Positions 6,636 through 13,656 of a stretch of DNA of 44,422 nt are shown one piece after another (position 1 is the first letter of the stretch; each line of letters opens with the position of its first letter). A program made the position numbers and the translations under genes. This DNA is from Bacteroidales bacterium UBA1392 (GTDB lineage: Bacteria > Bacteroidota > Bacteroidia > Bacteroidales > UBA932). The DNA lies in the NCBI GenBank assembly GCA_002305275.1, contig DBQO01000030.1:1-44422 (forward strand), written 5' to 3'. The notes beneath the pieces were generated by a model. That model was not told where the DNA came from. It made no database searches and saw only the letters and a list, made by a program, of their open reading frames with translations.

Positions 6636-8678
6636 TTACTCCACCACCATTGCGAAACCACCGCCCGGTGCCAGATGTATGGTAAGAGGAGTGCTTTTTC
6701 GGGCAATATAATTGACTACATTGAGTGTTTCCATGGTGTAGTCGTGTGCTGAACGATGTGCATTGGGACCATCCCGGAAGAGTGTTATAGTGCCTTTTCC
6801 GGCGCTTTTGTTGCCGTCAAGGAGAAAACTCAAGTTGAGGGTAATATCCCTTTCCTCCCAATCGGTTATACCTCCTATATACCATGTTCCTCCACTGCGA
6901 CGAGCCGTAACTATATATTTGCCCAGCTCTCCCTGAAGTACCCTCGTCTCATCCCAAACAGTTGGAATGGCAGTGATGAAATCGGTAGTTTCCTGCTCTT
7001 TGGTGTATATTGTAGGATTGTCACAGAGCATTACCAGCGGTGAATCAAATATTATATACTCCGCTACCTGGCGGGCTCGGGTCCCTTGGCTCATCGGATT
7101 ATTGTAGTTTGGCACATAATCACGGCGAATGGCATTGCGCATTGCCCCTTGAGTATAGTCAACCGGACCGGAGAGCATCCTAATATACGGGAACGTAACA
7201 TCGTAGGAGACCATATCTTCCTTACTCCACTTCATCTGCTCGAGTCCCCAGACTCCCTCGAAGTTGATCACATTTGGCCAGGTACGGTTGAGGCCGGCCG
7301 GCTTGTACATGCCATGGAAATTAATGAGCATGCGATATTTTGCTGCAACTTCTGCAATGCGGTGATTAAGCTCCACAACATACTGATCGTCCCTATCCAT
7401 AAAGTCCACTTTGAACCCCTTTATACCCATTGCCGAATAGTGGCTACAAGCCTGTTCGAGCTTTTTATCGAGAGGGAAGGCCACTGCCCAGAGAATCAGT
7501 TCAACATTGCGCTCACGGCCGTAACTGACAAGTTCCTCAAGGTCAATTTCCGGAATAACCTTCATGATATCACCCTCTTTTGGAGGAGACCATCCCTCGT
7601 CCAGTATCACATATTCAATACCGTTGGCAGAGGCGAAATCGATGTAGTGTTTATATGTAGCAGTATTTATTCCCACCTCAAACTCCACTCCGGTCACTCC
7701 CCAATTGTTCCACCAATCCCAGGCTACCTTGCCTGGCCTGATCCAGGAAATATCCTCTATACGACTCTCAGGGGCGAGCAGCCATACCAGATTGTTTTCC
7801 GGGAGCTGGGTATCCTTATCGGAAATAGCAATTACTCTCCAGGGGAAATATCCGGGACTCTTTTTGCTGCTATCGTTGCGGATTAGCGCCAGAATATCAG
7901 AATAGGCAGTGGGACGCTCCTGGCATCTTGTTGGATGTACCTCTATTTCTGAGGGGATAGGGGCAAAGCGACCCCTAAGTGAGTATTCTCCACTTTTTTC
8001 AAGGAACATCCCGGGGTAGCTCTCAAGGTCCGACTCCGTAATCACGGCTTTAAAGTCGCCATCGAGGCATACCAGAAGCGGTGAAAATGCTATTTTTTCT
8101 TGGTCAAAGCCACTTAGAGGCTTTACTTCGTATCTGTTTTCGAATGATGTCCGGTAGGGGTTGGGATTACCGGTGCTGTAAGGGATGTATGCGGTGCGGT
8201 CTTTACCGAAGTTGAACTCCGCCAGTTCGTCCTTCACCTTATCACCCTCTTTGAGTCTGGTGCCGTAAAAACGGTAGGCTACTCCTTCGTCATAAGCCCT
8301 GAAGATGAGACCGAAGTCCTCGCGGAAGTAGAGTTCCATCTGGTTGTACTGCTCTCTTACGCTTGAACTCTTGTATATGGGTGAGGAGATTATACGATCA
8401 GATGTGGTGCGGCTCACCTTTCTGAGTCTGCTATTGTTGCCCCAGATGAAGGATTTTTTACTATCGGCACTCTCTATTTCCATCGAAATGGTAGAAGGTG
8501 CGATAACCTCTGTCCCCTGAAAAATCACCGACCAAGTGATCTCTTCGCCAATTGTAACGGTAATAACGGTGCGATTATCCGGGGAATTCAATGTTACTTT
8601 TTTCTCTTTTGCCGCTTCCGCGGAAAATGAAATCAACAGAGCTGCAATGCCTATTGATAATGCAATTAATCGTCTCAT
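6636..8678 (-). CDS. GH97 family retaining alpha-glycosidase (alpha-galactosidase-like)
   Basis: The 680-residue exported protein has a signal peptide (about residues 1-22) followed by the three parts of GH97: N-terminal beta-sandwich, catalytic TIM barrel from about residue 300, and C-terminal beta domain. The barrel shows AWDWWNNWG, VILDEGW and FKVDFMDRDDQ, then an NFHG block and INFEGVWG. Asp425 in KVDFMD and Glu474 in NFEGVWG fit the nucleophile and acid/base of the retaining subgroup (BtGH97b alpha-galactosidase type) rather than the inverting SusB type. It probably cleaves alpha-galactosides in the periplasm. No SusC/SusD genes are adjacent, so it is an orphan glycosidase. A TATTTTTG promoter box lies 20 bases upstream of the start. 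Confidence 0.9.
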   Translation of the reverse strand: MRRLIALSIGIAALLISFSAEAAKEKKVTLNSPDNRTVITVTIGEEITWSVIFQGTEVIAPSTISMEIESADSKKSFIWGNNSRLRKVSRTTSDRIISSPIYKSSSVREQYNQMELYFREDFGLIFRAYDEGVAYRFYGTRLKEGDKVKDELAEFNFGKDRTAYIPYSTGNPNPYRTSFENRYEVKPLSGFDQEKIAFSPLLVCLDGDFKAVITESDLESYPGMFLEKSGEYSLRGRFAPIPSEIEVHPTRCQERPTAYSDILALIRNDSSKKSPGYFPWRVIAISDKDTQLPENNLVWLLAPESRIEDISWIRPGKVAWDWWNNWGVTGVEFEVGINTATYKHYIDFASANGIEYVILDEGWSPPKEGDIMKVIPEIDLEELVSYGRERNVELILWAVAFPLDKKLEQACSHYSAMGIKGFKVDFMDRDDQYVVELNHRIAEVAAKYRMLINFHGMYKPAGLNRTWPNVINFEGVWGLEQMKWSKEDMVSYDVTFPYIRMLSGPVDYTQGAMRNAIRRDYVPNYNNPMSQGTRARQVAEYIIFDSPLVMLCDNPTIYTKEQETTDFITAIPTVWDETRVLQGELGKYIVTARRSGGTWYIGGITDWEERDITLNLSFLLDGNKSAGKGTITLFRDGPNAHRSAHDYTMETLNVVNYIARKSTPLTIHLAPGGGFAMVVE

Positions 8679-8697
8679 AAAATTTTTCTTAATGAGA

Positions 8698-8705
8698 CAA
8701 AAATA
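8698..8705 (-). promoter_or_regulatory. GH97 gene promoter -7 box
   Basis: TATTTTTG on the minus strand, about 20 bases before the ATG at 8678, gives a short untranslated leader. Confidence 0.55.
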
Positions 8706-8732
8706 AAGAAAATAGTGATGAGAGACAAGATG

Positions 8733-9329
8733 TTAATCTGAAATTACTACCCCTTTCTTCCTCCACAAAAATATTCCTGTTATTGACATTATAGTGTATG
8801 CAACAAAAAGAATCATTGTAGGCCACATTCCCTGCGAAATGTAGAGCCAGATGGAGATGGCATTACATACGATCCATACATACCATTGTTCAATATATTT
8901 CTTGGAGAGCCAGTAGGTAGCGAGCATGCTCAGCACGGCAGCTGCCGAATCTATCCAGGGGCGGGGGTTGTCTGTCAGTCCGAATATAAATCCGAGCGCC
9001 ACGAAAGCCACTGCACTGACACCGATGCTTGTCAGGGCAACGCGTGGGTTGAGTTTGCGTATTTCTATGCCGGTATTACTTTGGTTTGCCTTTTCCTCTG
9101 CACGGGAATTTCTCCCCCATACAATAAATGTACTTATTGCCATATATATGTAATAAAATTGCAGGGCCATCATCGCATAAAGTCCTGTGATATAATAAAC
9201 TATACCATAACATATCGATGTAATGAAAAGCATCACCCACATGGAGCGCTTTTGCAGCACTTCAAGTGTCACGTATGTAATGCCCATAACAGCAGCGAAA
9301 ATTTCAAAGTAGAGGTTGAAGTTCTCCAT
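8733..9329 (-). CDS. pnuC: PnuC/PnuT-family vitamin transporter
   Basis: The 198-residue protein has about seven hydrophobic membrane segments and family features such as WxxML near the first helices, a YYIYM segment, and the C-terminal WPTMILFVAYT and GIFLWRKK. PnuC proteins carry nicotinamide riboside by facilitated diffusion; Bacteroidota relatives (PnuT) often carry thiamine. Here there is no TPP riboswitch and no neighbouring thiamine kinase or NAD gene, so the substrate cannot be told. It is not in an obvious operon: GH97 lies 54 nt downstream behind its own promoter box, and the next gene upstream is divergent. Confidence 0.85.
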   Translation of the reverse strand: MENFNLYFEIFAAVMGITYVTLEVLQKRSMWVMLFITSICYGIVYYITGLYAMMALQFYYIYMAISTFIVWGRNSRAEEKANQSNTGIEIRKLNPRVALTSIGVSAVAFVALGFIFGLTDNPRPWIDSAAAVLSMLATYWLSKKYIEQWYVWIVCNAISIWLYISQGMWPTMILFVAYTIMSITGIFLWRKKGVVISD

Positions 9330-9351
9330 ATATTATTTTTGAATTGTCGGG

Positions 9352-9359
9352 CAAAGATA
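9352..9359 (-). promoter_or_regulatory. pnuC promoter -7 box
   Basis: TATCTTTG on the minus strand, 22 bases before the pnuC start codon. No riboswitch is visible in the remaining short leader. Confidence 0.55.
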
Positions 9360-9473
9360 TAAAAAGTTGCGATTTTTACTTTATGAAATATTGGATTGAA
9401 GAAATAATGATTAATTTCGTGATTCGGTTAAAATTGAAGATAATTTAGTTATATATTTATTTAAAATTAAAAC

Positions 9474-11258
9474 ATGGCTCGTGAAATCAAATTTTCTCTG
9501 CTTTACAGAGATATGTGGCAATCTTCGGGTAAGTATGTTCCAAAGGTTGATCAGTTGAACCAAATAGCTCCCGTAATAATTGAAATGGGATGTTTTGACC
9601 GCATAGAGACAAATGGCGGTGCTTTTGAGCAGGTCAATCTCCTTTTCGGTGAAAACCCAAACCGTGCCGTGCGCGAGTGGACTGCCCCCTTCAATAAAGC
9701 GGGTATCCAGACCCATATGCTTGAGAGAGGTCTCAACGCCATACGTATGAATCCGGTTCCAAATGATGTCCGTGAGCTTATGTACAAGGTTAAGATAAAA
9801 CAGGGTACCAACATTGCACGCTCATTCTGCGGTTTGAACGACCACCGTAACCTCAAGGGATCTGTACTGGGAGCAAAGAAAGCAGGGATGATTTCTCAGG
9901 TGGCTTTGAGCATTACTTATTCACCTGTACATACGGTAGAATATTATATGGGTATAGTGGACAAGGTTGTGGAGTATGGTTGTGATGAGATTTGCTTAAA
10001 AGATATGGCTGGTATCGGCCGTCCCGTCTTCCTCGGTCGTCTCGTTGCAGAGATAAAGAAAAAATATCCCAATCTACTGGTACAGTATCATGGCCATTCC
10101 GGCCCTGGCTTCTCCGTGGCCTCCATGCTTGAAGTTGCACGCGCAGGTGCCGAATATATCGACGTTGCTATGGAACCTCTGGCCTGGGGTAAGATTCACC
10201 CCGATATAATCACCATTCAGGCGATGCTAAAGGATGCAGGATTTCTGGTTAAGGAGATAAATATGGATGCTTATATGGAGGCACGTCATCTTACGCAGAC
10301 TTTCATTGACGACTTTCTCGGCTACTTCATTGAGCCCACCAACTACCAGAGTTCGTCGCTGCTTGTAGGTTGCGGTCTGCCCGGCGGTATGATGGGATCA
10401 ATGATGGCTGATCTTCAGGGTTTCCTTGGTGCAATAAATATGTCTTTGAAGAATCAGGGTAAGAAAGAGGTTACTCTTGACGAACTGACGGTAATGCTCT
10501 TCCAGGAGGTTGAATATGTATGGCCTCGTTTGGGCTATCCTCCATTGGTTACTCCTTTCAGCCAGTATGTGAAAAATACTGCGCTTATGAACCTGATGCA
10601 TACTCTTAAGGGTGAGCCTAGATGGAAAACCATTGATAAGGATACCATGAACATGATTCTCGGTAAAACCGGCACCCTCCCTGGAGCACTGGCACCTGAA
10701 ATCCTGGAAATTGTTAAAGAGAAAGGTCTCGAATTCTATACCGGCAATCCTCAGGATGAGTTCCCGGACGAACTGCCGAAGTTTGAAAAGATGATGGAAG
10801 AAGAGGGATGGGATCGTGGTCAGGATGATGAAGAACTCTTCCAATTTGCAATGCACGAGAGACAGTACCGAGACTATAAGAGCGGTATTGCCAAAGAGCG
10901 TTTCGAGAGAGATCTGGAGGCTGCAAGGGCCAAAGCAGGTGCACCGGTTATCGTTACCCGTCCTGTTGTTGAAATGCCTAAATTTGATGTTGAGAAGATT
11001 CTTGAGAAATTCCCTACCGCCCAGCCGGTACAGTCTACGGCTAACGGACAGCTTCTTTGGCAGTATGATGTGACCCAGGCCTCTTCCAACCCCAATATAG
11101 GTGACAAAGTAGAGGCAGGCAGGCCTGTATGTTTTGTTCAGACCTACTATGGTCTGGAGGAGATCAAGGCCAACTTTGACGGTAAGATCGTGATGGTAAC
11201 TGCCAACCACGGTGATAAGGTTGTAAAGGGTGAGATCCTCGCATTTATAGCCAAATAG
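9474..11258 (+). CDS. Oxaloacetate decarboxylase alpha/pyruvate carboxylase B-like protein without a biotin lysine
   Basis: The 594-residue protein has the carboxyltransferase TIM barrel of the OadA/PycB family: the first metal ligand in YRDMWQS (family RDAHQS, with His replaced by Trp), the carbamylated-lysine motif CLKDMAG, and the metal pair in YHGHSGPG. A linker follows, then a biotinyl/lipoyl-like domain from about residue 520. In that domain the usual EAMKM loop reads QTYYGLEE, so Tyr559 replaces the lysine that takes biotin, while the flanking GDKV, EIKANFDG and GDKVVKGE parts align well. It cannot be biotinylated in the normal way. It may decarboxylate a 2-oxoacid without biotin, act with another carrier, or carry out a different aldol-type reaction. 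It is monocistronic with a strong terminator at 11301-11333. No beta/gamma Oad subunits are nearby. Confidence 0.85.
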   Translation: MAREIKFSLLYRDMWQSSGKYVPKVDQLNQIAPVIIEMGCFDRIETNGGAFEQVNLLFGENPNRAVREWTAPFNKAGIQTHMLERGLNAIRMNPVPNDVRELMYKVKIKQGTNIARSFCGLNDHRNLKGSVLGAKKAGMISQVALSITYSPVHTVEYYMGIVDKVVEYGCDEICLKDMAGIGRPVFLGRLVAEIKKKYPNLLVQYHGHSGPGFSVASMLEVARAGAEYIDVAMEPLAWGKIHPDIITIQAMLKDAGFLVKEINMDAYMEARHLTQTFIDDFLGYFIEPTNYQSSSLLVGCGLPGGMMGSMMADLQGFLGAINMSLKNQGKKEVTLDELTVMLFQEVEYVWPRLGYPPLVTPFSQYVKNTALMNLMHTLKGEPRWKTIDKDTMNMILGKTGTLPGALAPEILEIVKEKGLEFYTGNPQDEFPDELPKFEKMMEEEGWDRGQDDEELFQFAMHERQYRDYKSGIAKERFERDLEAARAKAGAPVIVTRPVVEMPKFDVEKILEKFPTAQPVQSTANGQLLWQYDVTQASSNPNIGDKVEAGRPVCFVQTYYGLEEIKANFDGKIVMVTANHGDKVVKGEILAFIAK

Positions 11259-11300
11259 TGACTCCGGCATGACGGAGATGTAATAAGATGTAATAAATAG

Positions 11301-11333
11301 AATGGAGGCCGGTGTTGCCGGCCTCCATTTTTT
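11301..11333 (+). terminator. Terminator after the OadA-like gene
   Basis: AATGGAGGCCGG and CCGGCCTCCATT form a perfect 12-bp stem with loop TGTTG, followed by a T-run. It also separates the gene from the convergent tRNA-Asn. Confidence 0.9.
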
Positions 11334-11336
11334 CTG

Positions 11337-11410
11337 CTCCTCAACTAGGACTTGAACCTAGGACCCCCTGATTAACAGTCAGGTGCTCTAACCGACTGAG
11401 CTATTGAGGA
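11337..11410 (-). tRNA. tRNA-Asn (anticodon GTT)
   Basis: A 74-nt cloverleaf on the minus strand. The acceptor TCCTCAA pairs with TTGAGGA, the anticodon stem CCTGA/TCAGG holds the loop CTGTTAA, and the T-arm is GGTTCAAGTCC. Discriminator G, as usual for Asn. Confidence 0.95.
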
Positions 11411-11424
11411 AGGTTTTGGGACTG

Positions 11425-11432
11425 CAAATGTA
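11425..11432 (-). promoter_or_regulatory. tRNA-Asn promoter -7 box
   Basis: TACATTTG on the minus strand, with a TTTG -33 element at 11453-11456 and a 20-base spacer. Confidence 0.7.
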
Positions 11433-11526
11433 GAACATTTTTCTTTGATCACCAAAATAATTACATACGAAATGTTGTAATAATTATAAAAAATCAATAA
11501 TTGGTAACGGATTTGTCGGATTTGAT

Positions 11527-11534
11527 TATATTTG
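11527..11534 (+). promoter_or_regulatory. tRNA-Leu(CAG) promoter -7 box
   Basis: TATATTTG lies 19 bases before the tRNA start, with TTG-type sequence about 22 bases upstream. Confidence 0.6.
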
Positions 11535-11553
11535 CAGCCTGAAACTAAAAAAT

Positions 11554-11637
11554 GCCCGGATGGCGGAATTGGTAGACGCGCTAGTTTCAGGGACTAGTGG
11601 CCGCAAGGCTGTGCAGGTTCGACCCCTGTTCCGGGCA
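11554..11637 (+). tRNA. tRNA-Leu (anticodon CAG)
   Basis: An 84-nt class II tRNA with a long variable arm. The acceptor GCCCGGA pairs with TCCGGGC, the anticodon loop is TTCAGGG, and the T-arm has GGTTCGACCCC. Discriminator A, no encoded CCA. Confidence 0.95.
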
Positions 11638-11680
11638 CAAAAAGAGTGGTGAAGAAAAAATTCACCACTCTTTTTGTGCC
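11634..11680 (+). terminator. tRNA-Leu(CAG) terminator mirroring the tRNA 3' end
   Basis: A perfect 19-bp inverted repeat (11634-11652 with 11662-11680) starts inside the tRNA acceptor strand and encloses a 9-base A-rich loop. The second arm has a T5 run and then GTGCC, a reverse copy of the tRNA's last bases. It is followed by AGTCGCTTCGCTCC at 11681-11694. Confidence 0.85.
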
Positions 11681-11694
11681 AGTCGCTTCGCTCC

Positions 11695-11800
11695 GAATTT
11701 CCATATTTCGCACCTTGCATCCGCACTCCGTACCACTACACAATCAGAACTCATAACTATTCCACAACTCGCACCTCGTAACTCGCAACATTACATGCTA
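11695..11800. repeat. Degenerate AACTCGYAAC-type low-complexity repeat
   Basis: This stretch holds imperfect copies of units like CTCGCACC, AACTCATAAC and CTCGTAACTCGCAAC. Similar material occurs at 6053-6090, 6254-6292 and 17822-17886. No ORF fits it. The function is unknown. Confidence 0.5.
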
Positions 11801-11820
11801 AAAACTTTAAAAATATTCTT

Positions 11821-11828
11821 TACATTTG
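11821..11828 (+). promoter_or_regulatory. Promoter -7 box for the lipoprotein at 11856
   Basis: TACATTTG lies 28-35 bases before the likely start codons. Confidence 0.5.
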
Positions 11829-11855
11829 TAATAATTAAGTTATGGCATGCCAATC

Positions 11856-12737
11856 ATGAGGACTGTTTTAACGAGATACTTTACCTTAATCTTTTCGATT
11901 GCAGTAATTGCCTGTGCTTTAAGCTGCGAGCCTGAAGAAAACAAAGAGACTCCATCCGGCCTTGATGCGCTATTTATCGGTTACGAAGAAAAATGGCTAG
12001 ATTATCCGGCATGGGAAATGAAAAAAAGTGGAGAGAAGCTGACCGGAGAGGGCTGCACATTCTACTATTGGTGGGAACACAGGATTGAAGCAAAGAGTGC
12101 AATTGAGTTATACGCAATGTGCGAGATCGATAATCGTTTGCTCTCTGCAATGTCTACTCAAAATCTAGTAAGGAGTTGCTATATTTATCCTTATAACGGG
12201 GAAATAATAGCATACGATAGCCCATTCGTCTCTTTTCTGGATGGAATCCACTATGTTATGAACCATTTCAACGGATACCGCGAACTCCATAATCGCAAAG
12301 ATGCTCCGCTAGAAATGCTGCGTCTCTACAAAGAGGTGAAATATAGTGACCGTGGCGACACTTTTGTCGTTGTATTGGAGAGTAAGGAGTATAGAAAACA
12401 GGGAAGCATCATAGGAGGCATTTCTTCTTTTTCTCTTGTTTTGGCATCGGCTGTTGACAACGAATGCTTTACACCTGTGCAGATCGTTGAACTTAGCAAA
12501 TCGGTCCTCGATAAAATTGATGAAATTACTCTTGACCAGACAGGGACATATAGCTTCTTTACGGCTTTCCATCCATATCTGCTGGGTGCCGTCATTTCAT
12601 TCCATTATGATGGAGAACTCTCTGAAAGTCAGTCCTCCATCCTTAAGAAATTCATTCACGACTGCAATCGTTATCCGATAGAATATTCAACTATCGACTT
12701 GATCTATAGAAGTGTAAGCAGAATTGCAAATAGGTAA
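11856..12737 (+). CDS. Putative lipoprotein, unknown function
   Basis: The 293-residue protein starts at ATG 11856 (MRTVLTRY); a start 9 bases earlier is also possible. The signal ends in a lipobox ACALSC, followed by acidic residues (EPEEN) typical of Bacteroidota lipoproteins, including some that are surface-exposed. The mature part is a mixed fold with several Cys and many Tyr. No domain is recognised. It is followed by the HU-like gene, which has its own promoter box 34 bases after this gene ends, so the pair may be separately transcribed. Confidence 0.75.
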   Translation: MRTVLTRYFTLIFSIAVIACALSCEPEENKETPSGLDALFIGYEEKWLDYPAWEMKKSGEKLTGEGCTFYYWWEHRIEAKSAIELYAMCEIDNRLLSAMSTQNLVRSCYIYPYNGEIIAYDSPFVSFLDGIHYVMNHFNGYRELHNRKDAPLEMLRLYKEVKYSDRGDTFVVVLESKEYRKQGSIIGGISSFSLVLASAVDNECFTPVQIVELSKSVLDKIDEITLDQTGTYSFFTAFHPYLLGAVISFHYDGELSESQSSILKKFIHDCNRYPIEYSTIDLIYRSVSRIANR

Positions 12738-12770
12738 AGTAAGTCGTTTGTTTTTATTGCTGATTGTTAC

Positions 12771-12778
12771 TAAATTTG
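12771..12778 (+). promoter_or_regulatory. Promoter -7 box for the HU-like/dnaG pair
   Basis: TAAATTTG lies 30 bases before ATG 12808, which supports that ATG over the longer upstream reading from 12724. Confidence 0.6.
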
Positions 12779-12807
12779 TAAGTTGTGAACATATCACTTT
12801 TTTCACG

Positions 12808-13650
12808 ATGGACGTATCATTTTTTTCACGTACAATTAAAGAGCTTATCCTAGAGAATGATAGGGTAGGTGTACCCAGAGTAGGTAATTTTGTTGCCGAA
12901 TTGATGCCGGCAACTTTTTCCGCTTGTAGGACCATGATTAATCCTCCTTACAGACGGATGTCTTTTTCCAAGGGTGGAGTAACTGTTGCCGAGAGACATC
13001 TTTTTCTTAACAAGATGGAGGAGCTTTCAGGTATGCCTCCTGCGCAGGTCGCTGAAGAGTATGACATGTTTATCAAAGGTTTTATATCAAACCTCGAGAG
13101 TGAAAAATCAGTAGTTTTACCTTCGCTCGGTCGTATGCATGCCACGTCTACCAATGAGTATTTTTTCGTTGCAGATGAAGATTTGGACATCTATCCTGAT
13201 GGTATCGGTCTTGAACCTGTCTCCATAAAAGCCCCGGATCCCGATTTTGTGCCGGTAGCTCCTCCCGAGCCTCTATCTGAACCTGAATTGGAAGTTGAGC
13301 AAGATAAAACCGCAGCACTTGATCCTGAAGTAACAGTAGAAAGTGAGGTAGATGCGGATGAACGTCCTGAGGCAGAAACCAAGTCTGAACCTGAGCTCGT
13401 AGCGGAGCCTGAAGCAGAACCGGTGGCGGAACCACCATCTGATCCTAAACCATGGAACGAACAAGACTCTTCTGATTTTGAAATCGAACCCTCCAAAAAA
13501 CGTGTAGGGCTTTGGGTGGTTGTGACAATTATTGCTCTGGTGATGGTAGGGGCTCTTTTACTCTATATATTCAGAGACTCTGAGTGGCTTTCACCATTAC
13601 TAGACAAGATTCTTTATTCCAAAGAGGAACTTAGAATTCTAGGCAGATAA
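12808..13650 (+). CDS. HU-CCDC81-like membrane protein lacking a SPOR domain
   Basis: The 280-residue protein starts at ATG 12808 (MDVSFFSRTIKEL). The N-terminal 130 residues look like the two HU-related domains of the Bacteroidota HU-CCDC81 family (VGVPRVGNFVAEL, VVLPSLGRMHAT). Then comes a Pro/Glu-rich linker with repeated PE units (about residues 150-210), then one transmembrane helix, GLWVVVTIIALVMVGALLL, and a short charged tail. The usual relatives have a C-terminal SPOR domain that binds denuded peptidoglycan; here the protein stops about 27 residues after the helix. It may link the nucleoid or a cell-division component to the inner membrane. It precedes dnaG by 6 nt and is probably co-transcribed. 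Confidence 0.7.
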   Translation: MDVSFFSRTIKELILENDRVGVPRVGNFVAELMPATFSACRTMINPPYRRMSFSKGGVTVAERHLFLNKMEELSGMPPAQVAEEYDMFIKGFISNLESEKSVVLPSLGRMHATSTNEYFFVADEDLDIYPDGIGLEPVSIKAPDPDFVPVAPPEPLSEPELEVEQDKTAALDPEVTVESEVDADERPEAETKSEPELVAEPEAEPVAEPPSDPKPWNEQDSSDFEIEPSKKRVGLWVVVTIIALVMVGALLLYIFRDSEWLSPLLDKILYSKEELRILGR

Positions 13651-13656
13651 CTTACA

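Noticed and set aside
7086..7886. Long open frame (266 codons) on the plus strand inside the GH97 gene
   Set aside because: It is antisense to a gene with clear catalytic motifs and has no family features, signal or promoter of its own.
8733..9473. A TPP riboswitch before pnuC
   Set aside because: None of the THI blocks is present in the 140-base gap; only a -7 promoter box is seen.
10398..11270. 290-codon minus-strand open frame inside the OadA-like gene
   Set aside because: It is a shadow of the coding frame on the other strand, with atypical composition and no recognisable domain.
11597..11935. 112-codon plus-strand frame
   Set aside because: It starts inside tRNA-Leu and runs through its terminator and the repeat, so it is not a gene.
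13148..13496. Overlapping minus-strand frames rich in Ser/Gly or Leu/Arg
   Set aside because: They are the reverse of the PE-rich linker of the HU-like protein; composition alone explains them.
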